From the NCBI GenBank assembly GCA_025964405.1, contig JAOPYW010000044.1, forward strand, positions 1 through 8,209: DNA of 8,209 nucleotides, read 5' to 3'. This stretch comes from Thermoleophilia bacterium (GTDB lineage: Bacteria > Actinomycetota > Thermoleophilia > Gaiellales > SKUG01). The translations under genes were made by a program, and so were the position numbers. The notes under the pieces are model-generated. The model was not told the DNA's origin, made no database searches, and saw only the letters and a program-made list of their open reading frames with translations. Shown in pieces: positions 1 to 5,895 of the stretch (position 1 is the first letter of the stretch; each line of letters opens with the position of its first letter).

Positions 1-1
1 G

Positions 2-1822
2 CGTGGTGCGGGTGCCGGCGCTCAGGTCGCGATCAGCGACGTGCGCGTGCTCGGCGCCCGACCGACCCGTGACGGCGCCGAAGCGGTGCTCGGCGATTCC
101 GACGACCTCATCGCCGGCCTCGAGCACGCCGTCGACCCGAACGCCGACGGCAACCTCGTCGACGGAGCACAGGTCGCGGTCATCGCGGCCACCACGCCCT
201 ACGCCGGGTTCGCCGACGCGCCCGAGGCCCATGCGGTCGACGGGGCGACCGCGCTCGGCACCGTCGTCGTCGCGGCCGCCGGCAACGATGGCGCGAGCGG
301 TGACGCGGTGGGCACGATCGGTTCGTGGGCGGCCGCCGACACGGCGCTCGCGGTCGGTGCTGCCGACCTGCGTGCCACCACGCCCGCCATCGACGTGCAG
401 CTCGTCGGGGGCGGCGTCGACGACACGATTGCCGATGCACCGCTCCTGAGCGCGCAGCGCGACCCGAAGCTCCCCAGCGGCTCGACCGCCGTCGTCGCCA
501 TCGACGGCGGTGCCGAGGTCACCGACTACCTCGACGGTGAGCTGCGCAGCCGTGTCGCGGGCGCCGTCGCGCTCGTCGCGGCGCAGGAGGGCGTCGAGAT
601 CGCCGCCCAGGTGCGTGCTGCAGCCGATGCCGGCGCGACCGCCGTGCTGGTCGCCGCACGTGGCACCGACGGCCAGGCCGGCACGCTCGACGTCGACGGG
701 GCTGACATCCCGGCGGTAGGCATCTCCCGGTCGCGAGCCAGCGACCTGCGCGCGGCCCTCGCCGACGGAACGCGCGTGGGCGTCACGCTGTCGCAGACCT
801 CCGAGCGCAACCCCGCCTTCGGAACCATCGCCGGGTTCAGCTCCTCGGGTCCACGTCTCGACGGCGTGGGTCGGCCCGACGTGCTCGCCCCGGGCGTCGG
901 CATGCTCGTCGCCGGCGCGAACGGCAGCTGGCGCACCGTGAGTGGCACCTCGATCGCTGCGGCCTGGGCGGCCGGCGAGGTCGCGGCCCTCCGCGGCGCG
1001 CACACCGACTGGGATGCCGCCACCGTGCGTGCCGCGCTCATCAACACGGCGCTGCCGCTCGGTGCGATCGGCGACCGCCCACCCGTCAACGCGCAGGGCG
1101 CGGGCATCCTCGATGCCGATGCCGCGGCGAAGTCATCGTGGGTCGCCGGCACCGGACGCATCGACCTCGGCGCCATCGAGCCCGGCGGCGCGGCACGCAC
1201 CGCCCTCGGGCTGCGTGGCCTGACCGGAGCCGCCGCCGCTGCCGGAGCCGGCTCCCCCAAGATCCTGCTCGACGACGGCGGCCGCGCGTCGACCGTCACC
1301 CCGAGCCTCGACGGCGACGAGCTCGTCGTCGCCGTTCCCGTCGACGCCCCGGATGGCGCGGTCGGCGGCTGGCTCGTGCTGCCCGACCTCGGCGTGCGCA
1401 TCCCGTGGACCGCCACGGTGCGCGACGCATCGACCACGACCGTGCCAGTGCGCACGGCGCTCACGTCGTCGACGATCAAGCGCGTGTTCGGGCCGGGCGC
1501 GTTCGCATCGACCCTCACGGTCACGATCGGTGGCGACGCGCAGGGCGAGGGCCTCGGCATCGACGCCGTGCAGCAGCTCGAGGTGCACCTGTTCTCTGCG
1601 GCCGGCAAGGACCTCGGATCGGTGGCGGGCCTCGACGCGGCCCTCCCGGGCGTCTACAGCTTCGGAGTCACCGGTCGCGGGCCCGATGGTGCTCGCCTCA
1701 AGCCCGGCAGCTACGAGCTGCGCGTGCGCTACGTGCCCGCCAGCGATCCGACCGGCACCTGGCGTGACGGCCCCGTCGAGCCGATCACGGTGACCGGCCT
1801 CAAGCTCGCCGCGAAGCGCTGA
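2..1822 (+). CDS. Subtilisin-like (S8) serine protease, C-terminal part
   Basis: Secreted or cell-surface endopeptidase of the subtilase family, cut by the left window edge; the frame is open from base 2 and ends with TGA at 1820-1822. The first visible residues (GAGAGAQVAISDVRVL) match the 'GVAPGA..VRVL' strand that follows the catalytic His motif, so Asp and His should lie just upstream. The oxyanion Asn is in AAAGNDG (codon 284-286). About residues 140-265 form an insertion with PA-domain character (VVAIDGG, then AADAGATAVLVAARG and IPAVGIS). The catalytic Ser is in SGTSIAAAWAAG (codon 950-952), after FSSSGP and DVLAPG. Roughly 270 further residues are beta-rich and Gly/Ala-rich, with no LPXTG motif and no terminal membrane helix. 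The Ser motif departs from the usual SGTSMAAPHVAG (Met to Ile, Pro to Ala, His to Trp, Val to Ala), so the substrate and even full activity are uncertain. Family assignment is secure. Confidence 0.9.
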   Translation, partial: RGAGAGAQVAISDVRVLGARPTRDGAEAVLGDSDDLIAGLEHAVDPNADGNLVDGAQVAVIAATTPYAGFADAPEAHAVDGATALGTVVVAAAGNDGASGDAVGTIGSWAAADTALAVGAADLRATTPAIDVQLVGGGVDDTIADAPLLSAQRDPKLPSGSTAVVAIDGGAEVTDYLDGELRSRVAGAVALVAAQEGVEIAAQVRAAADAGATAVLVAARGTDGQAGTLDVDGADIPAVGISRSRASDLRAALADGTRVGVTLSQTSERNPAFGTIAGFSSSGPRLDGVGRPDVLAPGVGMLVAGANGSWRTVSGTSIAAAWAAGEVAALRGAHTDWDAATVRAALINTALPLGAIGDRPPVNAQGAGILDADAAAKSSWVAGTGRIDLGAIEPGGAARTALGLRGLTGAAAAAGAGSPKILLDDGGRASTVTPSLDGDELVVAVPVDAPDGAVGGWLVLPDLGVRIPWTATVRDASTTTVPVRTALTSSTIKRVFGPGAFASTLTVTIGGDAQGEGLGIDAVQQLEVHLFSAAGKDLGSVAGLDAALPGVYSFGVTGRGPDGARLKPGSYELRVRYVPASDPTGTWRDGPVEPITVTGLKLAAKR

Positions 1823-1923
1823 CCGAACACGGACGTGAGTGGCGTGTCAGTCCGAGAACTCGGTCTCGCGTGACGGTCGATGCCCCTGTGTGGCGCGCGG
1901 CGCGTTGAGTGTCGCACCCGTTC

Positions 1924-1938
1924 GTTCGGGGCCCGAAC
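1924..1938. repeat. 15-bp inverted repeat, operator-like
   Basis: GTTCGGG, one G, then CCCGAAC: a perfect 7-bp dyad around a single central base. The one-base centre suits a protein-binding dyad better than an RNA hairpin. It lies about 100 bases before the gene at 2039. It is not the actinobacterial LexA box, whose half-sites are in the opposite order (CGAAC-N4-GTTCG). The regulator is unknown. Confidence 0.4.
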
Positions 1939-1955
1939 CTGTGAAGGAACGCCGA

Positions 1956-1994
1956 GAACGGCCATCGCGGCATGTGGGAGGAACGGCCATCGCG
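1956..1994. repeat. 14-bp direct repeat, 25-bp period
   Basis: GAACGGCCATCGCG occurs at 1956-1969 and again at 1981-1994, both exact, between the inverted repeat and the ribosome binding site of the gene at 2039. The 25-base period is about two and a half helical turns, so the copies lie on opposite faces of the helix. It could be a pair of binding sites or a small local duplication. Confidence 0.55.
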
Positions 1995-2028
1995 TGCGCT
2001 TCGAGAAGCGGGTGGGGAAATCCAGGCC

Positions 2029-2034
2029 AGGGGG
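2029..2034 (+). promoter_or_regulatory. Ribosome binding site deciding the start at 2039
   Basis: AGGGGG sits four bases before the ATG at 2039 and thirteen before the next in-frame ATG at 2048. This favours 2039, although the spacing is slightly short. Unlike three other genes in the window, this one appears to have a normal leader. Confidence 0.5.
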
Positions 2035-2038
2035 CTGC

Positions 2039-2410
2039 ATGTTTGCGATGGAACGACTTGCCGTGATCGGCACACAGATGACCAAGCCGGCGCGCGCTTC
2101 GGCCGAGTCGCTCGCGAAGGCGCTCGATGCGCTCCCGACGAACATCGGACCGGGGTTGCAGCGCGCGGACGTCGCGCGTTCCCTCACACACGCGCAGGCG
2201 GGGCTCGAAGCACTGCCCGCGATGGATGCCTCGTTGTTCAACGACAACGTCCGGGGACGGCTCACGAAGGCGGTGCAGACGCTGGGCCTCGCGCTCGAGC
2301 GATCGCCGGTGACCAGCAAGCAGGTGCCCGAGGACGTGCACCACTTCGTGACATTCGCACGGGACGAGGCCGAACGCACGATCGAATTGCTGGCGCTCGG
2401 GGCGCGTTGA
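2039..2410 (+). CDS. Small helical protein of unknown function (123 aa)
   Basis: I do not recognise this family. The product is 123 residues, begins MFAMERLAVIG and ends with TGA at 2408-2410. It is predicted by eye to be almost wholly alpha-helical, soluble and cytoplasmic: no signal peptide, no membrane segment, no cysteine. Helical stretches include SAESLAKALDAL, SLTHAQAGLEAL, GRLTKAVQTLGLALE and HHFVTFARDEAERTIELLAL, with heptad-like spacing of Leu and Ala, which suggests a helical bundle or a partner-binding protein. The frame stays open up to 1880, but the AGGGGG at 2029-2034 and the change in composition favour 2039; 2048 is the alternative. It converges with the lipoprotein gene across a 44-base gap (2411-2454) with no clear terminator. 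Third codon positions are G/C-rich like its neighbours, so it is probably a real gene. Confidence 0.65.
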   Translation: MFAMERLAVIGTQMTKPARASAESLAKALDALPTNIGPGLQRADVARSLTHAQAGLEALPAMDASLFNDNVRGRLTKAVQTLGLALERSPVTSKQVPEDVHHFVTFARDEAERTIELLALGAR

Positions 2411-2454
2411 GCCCATCTGGACGCGCCGTCGGGTGCGTGAGGTGACTTCCGGGG

Positions 2455-2916
2455 TCAGCTGCGCGCGCCGATGTCGGCGAGTTCCTCGAGGAGGGGAGCG
2501 TCGCTCACCAGCGCGTCCTCACAGCTGTCGAGCTTGATCGTCACGTCATCGCTCTGGCGGTTGATGGTGATCGCCTGCTGCTGCCCGTCGAAGGCGATCG
2601 GACAGGTTCCGGTGAAGGGTCCGGTCGTCAGGTCGTCGCGTTGCGCGGCGCGCACGAGGCGGTCGAGCCGCTCGAGTCCGGCCTTCGGGAGCTCGCGGTG
2701 CACGCTGTCGCTCGTGCCGCGGGTTCGCGTGACGCTGCCGAAGCTGCTCACGTACAGCTTGGTGTCGCAGGAGCCGGCGCACAGGCCCCCGGTCGTGGCG
2801 ACCGTGACCGTCCAGTCGGGCTGCTCGGGGGCGGGGCAGCAGTCCTCGTGGCCGCGGCCACAGCCCGTCAGGGCGAGCGTCGTGAGGAGGAGCGTGACGA
2901 TGAGGGTGCGGTTCAT
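2455..2916 (-). CDS. Cysteine-rich secreted lipoprotein, unknown function (153 aa)
   Basis: Predicted exported lipoprotein. The N-terminus has MNR, a hydrophobic stretch (residues 4-16) and a lipobox LTGC with the lipidated Cys at 19, so the mature chain should be anchored to the outer face of the membrane. The mature part has six further cysteines (26, 27, 46, 50, 105, 132). Those in GGLCAGSC and GTCP, with the one near the end, could form disulfides. Its strand and helix pattern, with a conserved-looking pair of Cys after a first strand and a final LLEELADIG helix, resembles small domains often annotated as hypothetical in many bacteria; no catalytic motif is visible. The ATG at 2916 is chosen because the signal peptide begins there, although the same frame stays open far upstream, antisense to the aminotransferase. 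No purine-rich ribosome site precedes it. It is divergent from the gene at 2968, with 51 bases between the starts. Confidence 0.8.
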   Translation of the reverse strand: MNRTLIVTLLLTTLALTGCGRGHEDCCPAPEQPDWTVTVATTGGLCAGSCDTKLYVSSFGSVTRTRGTSDSVHRELPKAGLERLDRLVRAAQRDDLTTGPFTGTCPIAFDGQQQAITINRQSDDVTIKLDSCEDALVSDAPLLEELADIGARS

Positions 2917-2952
2917 GTGCGGTACGACGCGACGAGTGACGTGACGGTTCCC

Positions 2953-2967
2953 GATAGCATTGCCCGC
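2953..2967 (+). promoter_or_regulatory. Leaderless -10 promoter of the aminotransferase gene
   Basis: GATAGCAT at 2953-2960 contains a TANNNT -10 hexamer (TAGCAT). Seven bases separate it from the ATG at 2968, so transcription would start at or next to the A of the start codon. No ribosome binding site precedes the ATG, which agrees with a leaderless mRNA. No -35 hexamer is convincing; a tandem GTGAC repeat lies at 2936-2945. Confidence 0.55.
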
Positions 2968-4191
2968 ATGACTTCGAACCCGACCGCATCCGCCGCCGAT
3001 CTCGCCCACCTGACCGTCGCCGACCTGGCCGTGACGGCGGAGGAGCACTGGCCCTCCTACGGCGACGACGAGATCGACGGCGTCGTCGCCGCGCTGCGCT
3101 CCGGCAAGGTCAACCAGTGGACCGGCACCAAGGTCGTCGAGTTCCAAGCCGCGTACGAGCAGTACGTCGGGCATGGGCGCCGGGCGATCGCGCTGGCGAA
3201 CGGCTCCGTCGCCCTCGAGCTCGCACTGCGCGCGTTCGGCGTGGGCGAGGGCGACGAGGTCATCGTCACGCCGCGCACCTTCGTCGCCTCGGCGTTCTGC
3301 GTGCAGCTCGTCGGCGCGACGCCGGTGTTCGCCGACGTCGACCCTGAGAGCGGCAACATCACGCCCGAGTCGATCGAGGCCGTGGTGACCGATCGCACGA
3401 AGGGCATCATTCCCGTGCACCTCGCCGGCTGGCCGGCTGACATGCCGGGCATCAACGCCGTCGCGAAGGAGCACGGGTTGTTCGTGCTCGAAGACTGTGC
3501 GCAGGCGCACGGCGCCGAGATCGACGGGCAGCCGGTGGGGAGCTTCTCGGAGGCCGCTGCGTTCTCGTTCTGCCAGGACAAGATCATGAGCACCGGCGGT
3601 GAGGGCGGCCTCACGCTCTTCCGCGACGAGTCGGCGTATCGCTGGGCGTGGGAGTTCAAGGACCACGGCAAGAGCCTCGAGAAGGTGCGCGAGAAGGATC
3701 CGGCTCCGGGATTCCGCTGGCTGCACGACAGCGTGGGCACCAACTGGCGCATGCTGGAGACGTCGGCCGTGATCGGCATCGCGCAGCTCGGCAAGCTCGA
3801 CGGGTGGCGCGCCGCACGCACCGAGCGCGCGAACGTCTGGCGCGCGGCCCTCGACGGCATCGACGGCCTGCGCGTGCCACAGCTCCCCAGCAACATCACG
3901 CACGCCGAGTACAAGTTCTACGCGTACGTCGAACGCGGCGCCGAGGGTGAGGCGCTCCGCAACGAGATCGTCGCACGGGCCAGTGCGCGGGGCATCCGCG
4001 CCTTCTCGGGCTCATGCTCGGAGGTCTACCTCGAGGATGCGTTCCGCGACCTGCACGTCGACCGACTGCCGGTCGCGCGGCGCCTCGGCGAGACGAGCCT
4101 CATGTTCGAGGTGCATCCCACGCTCGACCTCGAGCGCCTGCGCCTGCGGGCGGCCGTCGTCGCCGGCATCGTGCGCGACGTGCTCGGCTAG
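2968..4191 (+). CDS. DegT/DnrJ/EryC1/StrS-family PLP aminotransferase
   Basis: 407-residue cytoplasmic PLP enzyme of fold type I. Members usually transfer an amino group from glutamate or glutamine to a keto-sugar nucleotide for polysaccharide, glycoprotein or antibiotic sugars. Visible motifs: ANGSVALELAL (77-87, cofactor phosphate region), DEVIVTPRTFVASA (96-109), GATPVFADVD (117-126), VHLAG, LEDCAQAHGA (174-183, Asp176 for the pyridine nitrogen), and FSFCQDKIMSTGGEGG (199-214), in which Lys205 should form the Schiff base. The C-terminal domain has NWRMLE and GSCSEVY (the usual substrate-pocket loop). The length is normal for the family (about 370-410) with a slightly long N-terminus. The start at 2968 is set by the -10 element just before it. 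No sugar-nucleotide, glycosyltransferase or polysaccharide gene is nearby, so the substrate cannot be inferred. A strong hairpin at 4210-4239 ends the transcript. Family certain, substrate unknown. Confidence 0.93.
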   Translation: MTSNPTASAADLAHLTVADLAVTAEEHWPSYGDDEIDGVVAALRSGKVNQWTGTKVVEFQAAYEQYVGHGRRAIALANGSVALELALRAFGVGEGDEVIVTPRTFVASAFCVQLVGATPVFADVDPESGNITPESIEAVVTDRTKGIIPVHLAGWPADMPGINAVAKEHGLFVLEDCAQAHGAEIDGQPVGSFSEAAAFSFCQDKIMSTGGEGGLTLFRDESAYRWAWEFKDHGKSLEKVREKDPAPGFRWLHDSVGTNWRMLETSAVIGIAQLGKLDGWRAARTERANVWRAALDGIDGLRVPQLPSNITHAEYKFYAYVERGAEGEALRNEIVARASARGIRAFSGSCSEVYLEDAFRDLHVDRLPVARRLGETSLMFEVHPTLDLERLRLRAAVVAGIVRDVLG

Positions 4192-4209
4192 CGACGGGAG
4201 GTCGACCGG

Positions 4210-4239
4210 ACGGAGCCCCCGCGCGCGCAGGGGCTCCGT
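4210..4239. terminator. Bidirectional terminator hairpin between convergent genes
   Basis: Perfect 10-bp stem ACGGAGCCCC (4210-4219) with GGGGCTCCGT (4230-4239) around a 10-base GC-rich loop. It lies 18 bases after the aminotransferase stop and 19 bases beyond the end of the convergent importer operon, so it can serve both. The tail is only weakly T-rich (GCGTTCGTCC), which is common in high-GC actinomycetes. Confidence 0.8.
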
Positions 4240-4258
4240 GCGTTCGTCCCGGCGGGTG

Positions 4259-5185
4259 TCAGGAGACGTCGTGCTCCTTGAGCCAGCCCGCGGCGATGTC
4301 CTTCGCGGAGCGCTTGTCGTCGACGCTCTGGGAGTCGAGGTCGACGAGGTCCTCGGCCGAGAGCTCGGCGCTCACCTGGTCGATCACCTTGGCCATGGCC
4401 TCGGTCACCTTGCTCGAGACCACGGGAACCACGTTGGAGGCGAGGAAGAGTCCCTCGGGATCCTCGAGCGTGACGAGGTCGTTCTGCTTGATCTTGGGGT
4501 CGGCGCTGTAGAGGTCGACGAGCTGCACGTCGCCGTCCTTCAGTGCCTTGAACGTGAGCGGACCACCGCTGTCCTCGATCGGGGTGAACGCCACGTCGAC
4601 TCCGTAGACCGACTTGAGGCCCTTGGGGCCGTAGGGCCGGATCGCGAGCTCGGAGTTGCCACCGAGCTTGAGGTCACCGTCGACGTCCTTGAGGTCGGCG
4701 AGGCTGGTGACGTGGTGCTCCTTCGAGAACGCCTTCGTGACGTGGTAGGAGTCCTGGTCGGTGGCGTCACTCTGCTCGAGGACGCGCAGGCCGTCGGGCA
4801 GCGTCTGCACGAGCGCGTCGTACACCGCCTGGCTCGTGGTGGCCTTCGTGTTCTTGTCGTAATGCTGGAGGAAGTTGCCGGTGTACTAGGGGAATAGGTC
4901 GATCGCGCCGCTCTCGATGTCCTTGACGTAGACCTCGCGCTGGCCGATGCGGAAGTCGCGCTTGACGGTGAAGTCGGCGTTCTCGAGCGCCTGCGCGTAG
5001 ATCTCGGCGATGATCTCGTTGGAGTAGTAGTCCTGGGAGCCGATGACGATCGTCGACTTCGACTTCGCCGTGGAGGAGCCCTTCGAGCCTTCGAGGGAGT
5101 CGGAGTCGCTGCCGCAGCCGGCGATCGCGAGGGCCGTTAGAACCCCGGTGAGGGTGAGTACGAGGTGGCGCTTGTGGAGCTTCAT
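4259..5185 (-). pseudogene. OpuAC-type substrate-binding lipoprotein with in-frame amber stop
   Basis: Receptor of a glycine betaine/choline/carnitine-type ABC importer, last gene of the operon. Signal peptide from MKLHKRHLVL to lipobox IAGC (Cys24), a Ser/Lys linker, then the periplasmic-type binding fold: IVIGSQDYYSNEIIAEIYAQ, GAIDLFP, YTGN, TSLADLKD, GGNSELAIRPYGPKGL, VYGVDV, IEDSGG, KALKDGDVQLVDLYSAD and a helical C-terminus ending at TGA (4259-4261). Codon 100 is TAG (4886-4888), between DLFP and YTGN, where the family has Glu (DLYPEYTG). GAG to TAG is one base change. The frame is otherwise intact over 309 codons including the final stop, so the lesion is recent, a sequencing error, or read through. 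A downstream ATG at 4825 would give a 188-residue product without signal peptide, unlikely to work. The ATG overlaps the preceding permease stop (ATGA); GAAAGG at 5197-5202 may be its ribosome site. Confidence 0.85.
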
Positions 5186-5895
5186 GTGACGAGGTGCCTT
5201 TCGGTGGTGTTGGGTCGGGTGACGGTTCGGGAGGCTGCGCGTACGTGCGCCGGGCGAAGCAGGTGCACGAGCCCTGCGAACAGTACGTCCAGCACGAGCG
5301 CGAGGATGATGACGAGCACCGATCCGCCGAGCATCTCGCCGTACTGACGCGTGCGCAGGCCCTCGATCACGTATCGCCCGAGGCCGCGATCCGCGACGTA
5401 CGCCGCGACGGTGACGGTCGCCACGATCTGGAGCGTGGCCGAGCGGAGCCCGTTGAGCACGCTGGTCGCGGCGAGGGGCAGCTCGACGCTGCGCACCACC
5501 ATCCACGGCGTCATGCCGAGGGCTCGTGCAGTGTCGACCACGTCGCGATCGACGGCACGGAAGCCCGCGTAGGCGCCGGTGAGGATGGGCGGCGTGGCGA
5601 GCACGAGCAGCGCGATGATCGGCGCTTCGAGCCCGATGCCCAGCCAGATGCCGAGCAGCGTCACGAGTCCGAGCGTCGGGATGGAGCGCAGGCCGCCCGA
5701 CACCGCCACCGCGACCACGACGCCCCGCCCGGTGTGGCCGATGAGCATGCCGATCGGCAGCGCGATGACGACGCTCGCGACGAGCACGACGAGGGAGACC
5801 AGCAGGTGCTCGCCGAGCCTGGAGGGGATGCCCGCGGGGCCCGACCAGTTCACGGCGTCGGTCAGCCAGGCGGTGGTGTCGTCGACGAGGCTCAC
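5182..5895 (-). CDS. Betaine/choline-type ABC importer permease (second)
   Basis: 237-residue inner-membrane permease of the OpuC/ProW (BPD_transp_1) family; with the permease at 5892-6542 it should form the heterodimeric channel. About five or six membrane segments are visible, for example LLVSLVVLVASVVIALPIGM (31-50), IPTLGLVTLLGIWLGI (72-87), IIALLVLATPPILTG (93-107) and VLVIILALVLDVLFAGLV (193-210). The cytoplasmic EAA-type loop (119-141) has VVDTARALGM then ELPLA, the contact for the ATPase coupling groove. SGGLRSIPTLGL is typical of the family. The GTG start at 5895 is chosen because it overlaps the stop of the previous gene as GTGA and precedes the conserved part. The C-terminal tail (about 214-237) is hydrophilic and Arg-rich. 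Its stop overlaps the start of the substrate-binding gene (ATGA), implying translational coupling. Confidence 0.9.
   Translation of the reverse strand: MSLVDDTTAWLTDAVNWSGPAGIPSRLGEHLLVSLVVLVASVVIALPIGMLIGHTGRGVVVAVAVSGGLRSIPTLGLVTLLGIWLGIGLEAPIIALLVLATPPILTGAYAGFRAVDRDVVDTARALGMTPWMVVRSVELPLAATSVLNGLRSATLQIVATVTVAAYVADRGLGRYVIEGLRTRQYGEMLGGSVLVIILALVLDVLFAGLVHLLRPAHVRAASRTVTRPNTTERHLVT

Larger units (their letters stand above)
1823..2038. other. Intergenic region between protease and small helical protein gene
   Basis: 216 bases with no convincing gene; short open frames that cross it lack homology-like features and a ribosome binding site. It contains an inverted repeat (1924-1938), a 14-bp direct repeat (1956-1969 and 1981-1994) and a purine-rich ribosome binding site at its right end. 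A weak 5-bp hairpin (1852-1856 with 1859-1863) after the protease stop is too small to call a terminator. No clear -35/-10 pair was found. Confidence 0.6.

Noticed and set aside
526..1608. Long minus-strand open frame opposite the protease gene
   Set aside because: High-GC shadow frame: rich in Ser, Pro, Arg and Ala, with no domain-like sequence, and fully antisense to a clear subtilase.
1852..1863. Hairpin CCGAG-AA-CTCGG after the protease stop as a terminator
   Set aside because: Only 5 bp with a 2-base loop and no T-run; too weak to call.
1924..1938. LexA (SOS) box
   Set aside because: The half-sites are in the reverse order of the CGAAC-N4-GTTCG consensus and the spacer is one base.
2917..3903. 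N-terminal extension of the lipoprotein frame antisense to the aminotransferase
   Set aside because: The signal peptide and lipobox begin at 2916; the upstream part is Arg/Ala/His-rich shadow sequence opposite conserved PLP-enzyme motifs.
4259..4825. Separate downstream gene starting at ATG 4825
   Set aside because: Same frame as the upstream part and collinear with the second half of the binding-protein fold; it has no signal peptide, so it is better read as the remainder of the interrupted gene.
4886..4888. TAG decoded as pyrrolysine
   Set aside because: Nothing in the window supports a pyrrolysine system, and the family residue at this site is Glu, one base from TAG.
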